Assembly: GCA_023548195.1 (NCBI GenBank)
Contig: JAJHZJ010000221.1
Span: 2,772,001-2,836,000 of the forward strand
DNA length: 64,000 nt
From: Bettongia penicillata ogilbyi
Taxonomy: Eukaryota > Chordata > Mammalia > Diprotodontia > Potoroidae
Reading direction: 5' to 3'
Shown: positions 57,500 through 64,000 of the stretch, one piece after another
How positions within the stretch are numbered: position 1 is the first letter of the stretch
Layout: each line of letters begins with the position of its first letter
Program-made: the position numbers and the translations under genes
The notes under the pieces: generated by a model
Database searches by the model: none
What the model was told of the DNA's origin: nothing
The model's input: the letters and a program-made list of their open reading frames with translations, nothing else

Positions 57500-60340
57500 T
57501 TTTTTAATAAAAATTTATTTAACTTTTTATGTTCATTTTCACAAAATTTTGGGTTCCAAATTTTCTCCCCTTTTATCCCTTCCCCCCACCCCAATACACC
57601 AAGCATTCTAATTTCCCCTATCACAAATCTTCCCTCTCTTCTATCATCCCTCCCTTCTCCTGTCCCCATCATCTCTTTTGTCCTGTAGGGCCAGATGACT
57701 TTCTATTCCCCATTAACTGTATTTCTTATTTCCTAGTAGCAAGAACAATACTCAACAGTTGTTCCTAAAACTTTGAGTTCCAAATTCTCCCCATCACTCC
57801 CTCCCCACCCGTTCCCTTTGGGAAGGCAGGCAATTCAATATAGGCCATATCTGTCTAGTTTTGCAAATGACTTCTATAATAGTCGTGTTGTGTAAGACTA
57901 ACTGTATTTCCCTCCCTCCTTTCCTGCCCCCCATTGTTTCTATTCTCTCTTTTGATCCTGTCCCTCCCCAAGAGTGTTGACTTCAAATTGCTCCCTCCTC
58001 ATCATCCCCCCCCCTTGCTTATCTCCTTCTCCCCCACTTTCCTGTATTGTAAGATAGGTTTTCATACCAAAATGAGTGTGCATTTTATTCCTTCCTTTAG
58101 TCGAATGTGATGAGGGTAAACTTCTTGCTTTTTTTTTCTCAGCTTTCCTCTTTTTCCCTCCACTAAAAAGTCTCCTGCTTGCCTCTTGAATGAGATATAA
58201 TTTACCCCATTCCATTTCACCCTCTCTCCTCCCACTACATTTCTCTCTCACCATTTACCTTAATTTCTTTTAAGATATGGTCCCATCCTATTCAATTCAC
58301 TCTGTGCTCTCTGTCTCTGTATGTGCGTGCATGTGTGTATGTGTGTGTGCATGCACGTGTGTACATGTGTGTGTGTATGTGTGTGTGTGATCCCACCAAC
58401 TACCTAGATACTGAAAAGTTTTAAGAGTTACAAATATTGTCTTTCCATGTAGGAATGTAAACAGTTCACTTTTGGTAAGTCCCTTATGACTTCTCTTTGC
58501 TGTTTACTTTTTCATGCTTCTTCTCATTCTTGTGTTTGAAAGTCAAGTTTTCTTTTCAGCTCTGGTCTTTTCATCAAGAATGCTTGAAAGTCCTCTGTTT
58601 CATTGAAAGACCATATTTTCCCCTGAAGTATTATACTTAGTTTTGCTGGGTAGGTGATTCTTGGTTTGAGTCCTAGTTCCTTTGACTTCTAGAATATCCT
58701 ATTCCACACCCTTCGATCTCTTAATGTAGAAGCTGCTAGATCTTGAGTTATCCTGATTATATTTCCACAATACTGGAATTGTTTCTTTCTAGCTGCTTGC
58801 AAGATTTTCTCCTTGACCTGGGAATTCTGGAATTTGGCCACAATGTTCCTAGGAGTTTCTCTTTTTGGATCTCTTTCAGGTGGTGATCGATGGATTCTTT
58901 CAATACTTATTTTGCCCTCTGGTTGTAGAATGTCAGGGCAGTTTTCCTCGATAATTTCATGAAAGATGATGTCTAGGCTCTTTTTTTGATCATGAGTTTC
59001 AGGTAGTCCCATAATTTTTAAATTGTCTCTCCTGGATCTATTTTCCAGGTCAGTTGTTTTTCCCATGAGATATTTCACATTCTCTTCCATTTTTCCATTC
59101 TTTTGGTTTTGTTTGGTGATTTCTTGGTTTCTCAGAAAGTCATTAGACTCCATCTGTTCCATTCTAATTTTGAGAGAACTATTATCTTCAGTGAGTTTTT
59201 GAACCTCTTTTTCTATGTGGCTAATTCTGCTTTTGAAAGCATTCTTCTCCTCATTGGCTTTTTGAACCTCTTTTGCCAATTGAGTGAGCCTATTTTTCAA
59301 GGTGTAATTTTCTTCAGCATTTTTTTGGGTCTCCTTTAGCAAGGTATTGACCCGTTTTTCATACTTTTCTTGCATCTCTCTCATTTCTTTTCCCAGGTTT
59401 TCCTCCACCTGTCTAACTTGCTTTTCAAAATCCTTTTTGAGCTCTTTCAAGGCCTGAGCCCACCCGACATCCCCCTGGTATGTCTGGGATACAGAGGCCC
59501 CAACCTCCACGTCTTTCCCTGATGGTAAGAATAGTTCCTCGTCATCAGAATTGAAAGGCGGGAACATTTGCACCCCCTCAAAGAAGCTCTCTGTAGTCTT
59601 ATTTTTCTTCCCTTTTCTGGGCATTTTCCCAGCCAGTTACTTGACTTCTGAGATTCCTGTCCACCCCCGCCTATATCCGCCCAGCTAGTGCTTGGGATCT
59701 GAGATTCAAATGGGCTTTCCGCAGCAGGTGTGGCTGCTATTCAATGTGAGCTTAAGTTCTGGTGCTTGGGTGGGGGCAGGGCCGCCTCTCAGGCTCAGTT
59801 CCCTCAGGGGCTTTATGCAGAGACCTTCATGAATGGGGCGGGTGGGGGCAGGGCCTCCTCCCAGACTCAGCTCCCTTAGGGGGTTTATGCAGAGACCTGA
59901 ACTTCTGTCTGCTGCTCGGGGAGTCCAGGGCCGCTGTTGCCCCCACAGCTCCCTCTGCTGCTGCCTCCTGAGGGGCCCCGAGTCACGGAGACACCCCGCT
60001 CCCCTCTCGACCAGCTCAGATGTCTCTCTCACTGACCTGTAGCGTCTGTGGGTGGAGGGACCTTCCTGGCCACTGGAGATTCCATCCCTGAAGCCTGCTC
60101 GGATCTGCTCCTCTAGGGCCACAGCCAGGCCAGCTCAGCGGTGGACTCTGCTTTCTGGGGCTGTATGGACCCTGGAGACGGCTCTCTAGGGCTCTCTGGA
60201 ATGGAAATCTCTTCCACTGTGTTTCTGCGCGCCTTGCTGTGATCCAGAATTTGTGGGGAGTTCTTACAGGAAATTTATGGGCTGTGGGTTTGGAGCTAGC
60301 ATATGTGAGTCTTTCTACTCTGCCATCTTGACTCCACCCC
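57500..60340 (-). mobile_element. HAL1 (half-LINE): L1-derived element with ORF1 but no ORF2
   Basis: The minus strand starts GGGGTGGAGTCAAGATGGC at 60340 (L1-type 5' end), has a GC-rich 5' UTR to 59625, ORF1, a TG/CA-rich stretch (58315-58390), a long G-rich noncoding 3' region and an A-rich end next to 57500. There is no endonuclease or reverse transcriptase sequence. HAL1s are known L1 derivatives that need L1 enzymes in trans. A perfect 16-base target duplication flanks it, so both ends are original and the insertion is fairly recent. Confidence 0.9.
58524..59624 (-). pseudogene. HAL1/L1 ORF1 protein gene with one premature stop
   Basis: L1 ORF1p is an RNA-binding, trimeric coiled-coil chaperone. 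From the ATG at 59624 the frame gives 311 residues: a charged N-terminus (MPRKGKKNKTT), a long coiled coil (about residues 55-190, heptads rich in Glu/Lys/Leu such as LKKDFEKQVRQVEENLGKEM), then an RRM-like region (RRDNLKIMGLP, ~200-210) and a C-terminal domain. A TAG at 58691-58689 after VWNRIF interrupts it. The same frame then stays open for 54 codons with typical C-terminal text (RITYPAKLS) to a stop at 58526-58524. So a single stop is the only visible break. Confidence 0.88.
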
Positions 60341-60356
60341 AATTAAGAAGATTCTT
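60341..60356 (+). repeat. Target site duplication of HAL1, right copy
   Basis: Exact match to 57484-57499. Confidence 0.95.
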
Positions 60357-61615
60357 GACATAAGATAGTGTGGTCTCCATTGTCTGGTTATATGGAATTC
60401 TTTCATGCTGGTGACAAATGATTCTGATCCTTTAATGTAATAGACCATTTACCTTAGATTTTTTATGGTTGTCTTAAAGGGGAACAACATTTATTTTTTA
60501 AGTCAGCCTATGCATAGGCAAGTTAATGTTTTCTATTTTATAAAGGTCCTAAAGAGTAAATATTATTTGGAGGAACTAATTCCAGTACTTTCATTGAATT
60601 CAATTATTTTGTTCTCATCGCTTTCCTGAGGCCATTTTCCTATAGATAACCAAAGATCTCTTGGCAGTCAAACTTCATCTTCAACAATCAGTACTAATCA
60701 GTTACCTTTTTTTCTAACATCCTTTTTGGTTGGAGTTTCTGTGGTTCTGTGGAATTTTGATTTTCTCCTTAACCTCCTTAATTCTGCATTTTTGTTCATT
60801 TTATCTCTTGATCTGGAAGGATGTATGTTCTCTATGATGGTGTCCTGAGATTTCCACTCTTTTACAACAGAGATTCTCAGTCTTTTTGCATTTGTGGTTC
60901 TTTTTGAATGGCTGATTATAATCAATTCTGCTATCCTAGAAAAAAAGTGCAGTCACTTCTGCTATAAAGGGGCATATACATTTCTAAAAATTGCTACTCT
61001 AAGCAATACCTGGAAATAGAAATCAGAGACTTATGGGAAAAGTGGAGTTATGAACACAACACTCAAAAACTTTGTCAGTGACATGTTAAAAAAGACAGGA
61101 ACCTGATAAACATGGTAGAAGTATTTTATTATGTAAAGTGGTTAGGAAAGATATAAATGTTATAATAAGTAGTAGTTTTATCTCTGGCTTTGGGCTGCTA
61201 CTCTGAAGGCAGATGTCAAAGTCTATAGCTGCTGGGGAGAGGGTGGGACAACTCTGGGAGGAGGTCAACTATGGAAAGTGGAGGTAGGGAAGAAAAAAAG
61301 GAAAAAAAAATTACATGATAACTTTATTATGTATTTAAAAGGAATAGCAAGTTAAATATAGTAGATTTGCAGTTTCATATGCAATCATCTTTTTTATTAT
61401 ACTGTATTATGGAACTTCTTGTTTTATTTCATAAATTAAAAATAAATAAATGTGGAAAGAAGTATCTATATATTTGCAAGTGGACCAGCCATGCCCGTAG
61501 TTCCTAGAGCACCAAAAGATATATTGTAAATATGGCACTTGACCTTGAAAAAACCTTGAAGTTTGCTTGTGGAAATGGGCACAGAAAAGGTTGCATACTG
61601 TGAATTATTATTTAG
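60357..61615. other. GDNF upstream flank, unclassified
   Basis: The 75-codon minus frame at 60698-60925 is rich in Lys/Arg/Ser and has no family I recognise. AT-rich throughout. No gene is seen. Confidence 0.45.
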
Positions 61616-61619
61616 TGTG

Positions 61620-62070
61620 TTGGCTGGTTTTTGTCCTTCATTCTTGAAGAGGACCAAAATGACATCACTATGCTAGAGTCAAGTTATGGTGCGTCCAACC
61701 GTGGCTGATCAGACTAATACGAGCTCTGAACGCTCTACCGCAGGTTGGGCACAGATAGCCCGTGTGAACATTTGGGGTGGATTCTCTAAATTTGTGCATT
61801 TCATATTTCTTTTGAGCTACTTGAATGCTGCTTTGCTCATAGAGCACAGCACCTTTTCCGATATGGGCACGCCATGCTGAGCACTGTGCCAGTGTCTCCC
61901 ATGTCACACAATCAATTCCAAACTTCGTAAGTAAGACCTTGAGAGTGTCCTTGTATCACTTCTTCTGATCACCATGTGAATGCTTGCCCTGTGTGAGTTC
62001 TCCATAAAATAGTCTTTTTGGCAATTGAATGTTTTGCATTCGATGCAGCCCATCTTAGCAGTAGAGTTTG
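61620..62070 (-). repeat. RTE 3' end fragment
   Basis: Minus strand matches the last part of the RTE at 48.45-52.39 kb, including GTGCTCTATGAGCAAAGCAG. One frame (61907-61668) is open and ends in a C2H2-like finger, CPTCGRAFRARISLISH. The tail AAGAGGACCAAAATGACATC is at 61648-61667. Confidence 0.88.
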
Positions 62071-62254
62071 AAAACTTGGGAGTTTAGTTTGAGAAAGGAT
62101 CTCAAGTAGAGGAGAAGAAATTCTAGATTCCCTAACATACTATAATTCCTGCATCTAGATTTCTAGAAGAGAAAGTAGGTGAAAAATCTCATGGGTAATT
62201 CCATTTTCAAGAGTAATTGAATTTGATTGTTCAAGACAATGAGCCTTCTAGAGC

Positions 62255-62400
62255 AGTGGTGTCAAACTCACTAAACAGCAGATAAATGTTCCTGTGGCTG
62301 CATATTAACTTAGAAAATCATATATTAAAAATTAAAAAATATGTTCTATTATATTTTTATTTAATTTGTTAAATATTTCAAAATTATATTTTTATCTACT
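62255..62400. mobile_element. hAT-type nonautonomous DNA transposon, one end
   Basis: AGCAGTGGTGTCAAACTCA followed by CCTGTGGCTGCATATTAACTTAGAAAA is like mammalian hAT nonautonomous elements whose ends read CAGTGGTGTCAAAC. The far end is not recognisable. Confidence 0.5.
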
Positions 62401-62549
62401 TTATGTTGTGGAACTGGTAGGCTACTTGGTCTCTTCTAAAGGGAGAAATTTCTTGCTCCTTGGAGAAGGAAGAAGACAATCTATATGGTTCTTATATGAT
62501 ACTATACTTGGAGCACAAGTCCTCATGAGATTCTTGCTCTTTCTTTCTT

Positions 62550-63823
62550 CAAAATTTTTTTTTTAAAAAAGTTTACTTCCCCACCTCCCCAAATCACAGT
62601 AAAAACAATATTTAGCATCCATTTTTTTACATTCTGAGTTTCTAATTCTCTCCCTCTCTACCTCCTTTCCATCCTAACTCATTGAGAAGGCAAGCAATTT
62701 ATGTAGATTATACAAGTGCAGTCATGCAAAACATATTTCTGTATTAGTCATCTGCAAGAAAACACAGAACAAAATACGCCAAGAAAAGTAGAGTCAAAAA
62801 ACATATGCTTCAATCTGCATTCAGACTCTATCAGTTCTTTCTCTGGAGATGGATAGCATCTCCAGTCAGTCCTTTGGAATTGTTTCGAATCATTGTAATG
62901 CTGAGAATAGCTAAGTCATTCACAGTTGATTATTGAACAATATTGCAGTTGCTGTGTCCCATGTACTGACTGCACTCATTTCACTTTGCATTAGTTTGTC
63001 TTTCCATGTCTTTCTGAGAATATCCTGACCATCATTTCTTATAGTACAGTAGTCATTATCATCATATACCATAACTTGTTCAGTCATTGATTGGTATCCC
63101 CACGATTTTCAATTCTTTGCCACCACTGTAAGAGTTGCTATAAATATTTTTGTACATACGGATAATTAAAAAATTTTTTTTTAAGAAACAGACCTAGTAG
63201 TAGCATTGCTGGATCAAATGATATGCGTGGTTTTATAGCCCTTTGAGCATATTTCAGAATTGCTCTCCAGAATGGCTGAATCAGTTCACATCTCCACCAA
63301 TACATTAGTGTCTCAATTTTCCCACATCCCCTTCAACGTTTATAATTTTCCTTTCCTGTCATATTAGCCAATCTAATAGGTGTGGTGTGATACCTCAGAA
63401 TTGTTTAATTTGCATTTCTCTCATTATTAGTGATTTAGAGCATCTTTTCATATGGCTATAGATAGCTTTGATTGTTTCCTCTGAAAATTGCCTGTTCATA
63501 TCCTTTGACCATTTATCAATTGGGAAATGACTCATATTTTTATAAATTTGACTCAGTCCTCTATGTATTTGAGAAGTGAGGCCTTTATCAGAGAAACTTG
63601 CTGTAAATTTTTTTCACAGTTGTGATTACTAATTGTGTATTTCATTTCATCCTATTCTTCCCCCTCACTTCTCCCCCTCCCACTCACCCCCAACCCTCAT
63701 CTCTGACCTTATTTATCTTACTCTTTCTCTCCTTTCACCCTGTACAGCCTTAAAAGTGGTTTGTTTCTGAATACTGCTTCCCCCAATCCACCCATCCTTC
63801 TGTCAGGTCTCCCCTTCTCTTAT
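62550..63823 (-). repeat. L1 3' region (ORF2 end and 3' UTR)
   Basis: Plus strand reads as reversed marsupial L1: 3' end at about 62555 (TTTTTTAAAAAAGTTTACTTCC), then 3' UTR, then ATCAATTGGGAAATGACTC in the ORF2 C-terminus near 63510. The G/C-rich end (63650-63820) resembles the HAL1 3' region. It is interrupted by the SINE at 63824. Confidence 0.75.
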
Positions 63824-64000
63824 GGGGCAGCTAGGTGGTGCAATGGATAGAGCACCTGTGCAGGAGTCAGGAGGACCTGAGTTCAAATCTCACCTCAGAC
63901 ATTTGACACTCACTACCTGTGTGACCTTGGGCAAGTCACTTAACCCCAATTGCCTCCTCCTGGGTCATCTCCAGTCATCCTGATGAATATCTGGTCACAG
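63824..64000 (+). repeat. Marsupial SINE (WSINE/RTE-tail type), cut by window end
   Basis: GGGGCAGCTAGGTGGTGCAATGGATAGAGC is an intact tRNA-like head with recognisable box A/B regions (GAGTTCAAATC). The downstream part (GGGTCATCTCCAGTCATCCTGATGAATATC) is of the RTE-tailed subfamily. It looks the least diverged of the SINEs here. Confidence 0.92.

Noticed and set aside
59706..60342. Minus frames of 108 and 138 codons upstream of ORF1
   Set aside because: They fall in the HAL1 5' UTR and are a by-product of its GC-rich composition.
1..64000. CRISPR arrays, bacterial operons, rRNA or functional tRNA genes
   Set aside because: The window is vertebrate nuclear DNA. tRNA-like segments are SINE heads, and microsatellites and inverted arms are not CRISPR-type arrays.

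Overview
This window reads as nuclear DNA of a marsupial. tRNA-derived SINEs of the marsupial MON1/MAR1/WSINE type recur on both strands. There is an RTE (BovB-clade) LINE, marsupial-type L1 3' ends, a HAL1 'half-LINE', and much older shared mammalian L2, CR1/L3 and MIR sequence. The species cannot be fixed by reading. Almost none of the short open reading frames is a gene.

The one protein-coding gene I can support is GDNF (glial cell line-derived neurotrophic factor), on the minus strand. Its first main coding exon lies at 14597-14770, with clean splice sites. It carries the start codon, the signal peptide and the start of the propeptide. The last exon, with the mature cystine-knot growth factor, is not in the window and should lie to the left of base 1, so 1-14596 is intron. 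To the right is a long CpG-rich tract, densest at about 15.1-17.4 kb and 21.0-22.2 kb. It contains candidate 5' exons, with good donors at 15003, 20962 and 21262, a TATA box with a CRE-like site near 22.55 kb, a CTCF-like motif at 18.64 kb, and long TG and CT microsatellites. From 22.6 kb to the end is the upstream flank of GDNF, where I see no other functional gene.

The flank and the introns are built from repeats. Main landmarks: a nested L2/RTE block (5.5-6.8 kb); an inverted repeat pair of unknown family (7.9-9.65 kb); a decayed L1 with a processed NME3 pseudogene inside it (25.9-29.6 kb); L1 3' pieces (30.5 and 36.6-37.6 kb); a CR1/L3 piece (39.5-40 kb); a fold-back made from L1 ORF2 (43.15-45.23 kb); a near full-length but broken RTE (48.45-52.4 kb); an L2 block (54.2-54.9 kb); a near-palindrome with GATA microsatellites (56.45-57.36 kb); a complete HAL1 insertion with a perfect 16-bp target duplication (57.5-60.34 kb); an RTE 3' end (61.6-62.1 kb); and L1 3' sequence interrupted by a SINE that runs off the window end.

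The points most worth following are the 5' structure of marsupial GDNF (a conserved internal alternative donor and a possible upstream exon whose small reading frame stops one base before the GDNF start), the young-looking inverted repeats, the zinc-finger-like tail kept by two RTE copies, and two hairpins at 32.96 and 38.48 kb. I did not find a convincing new multi-gene system.
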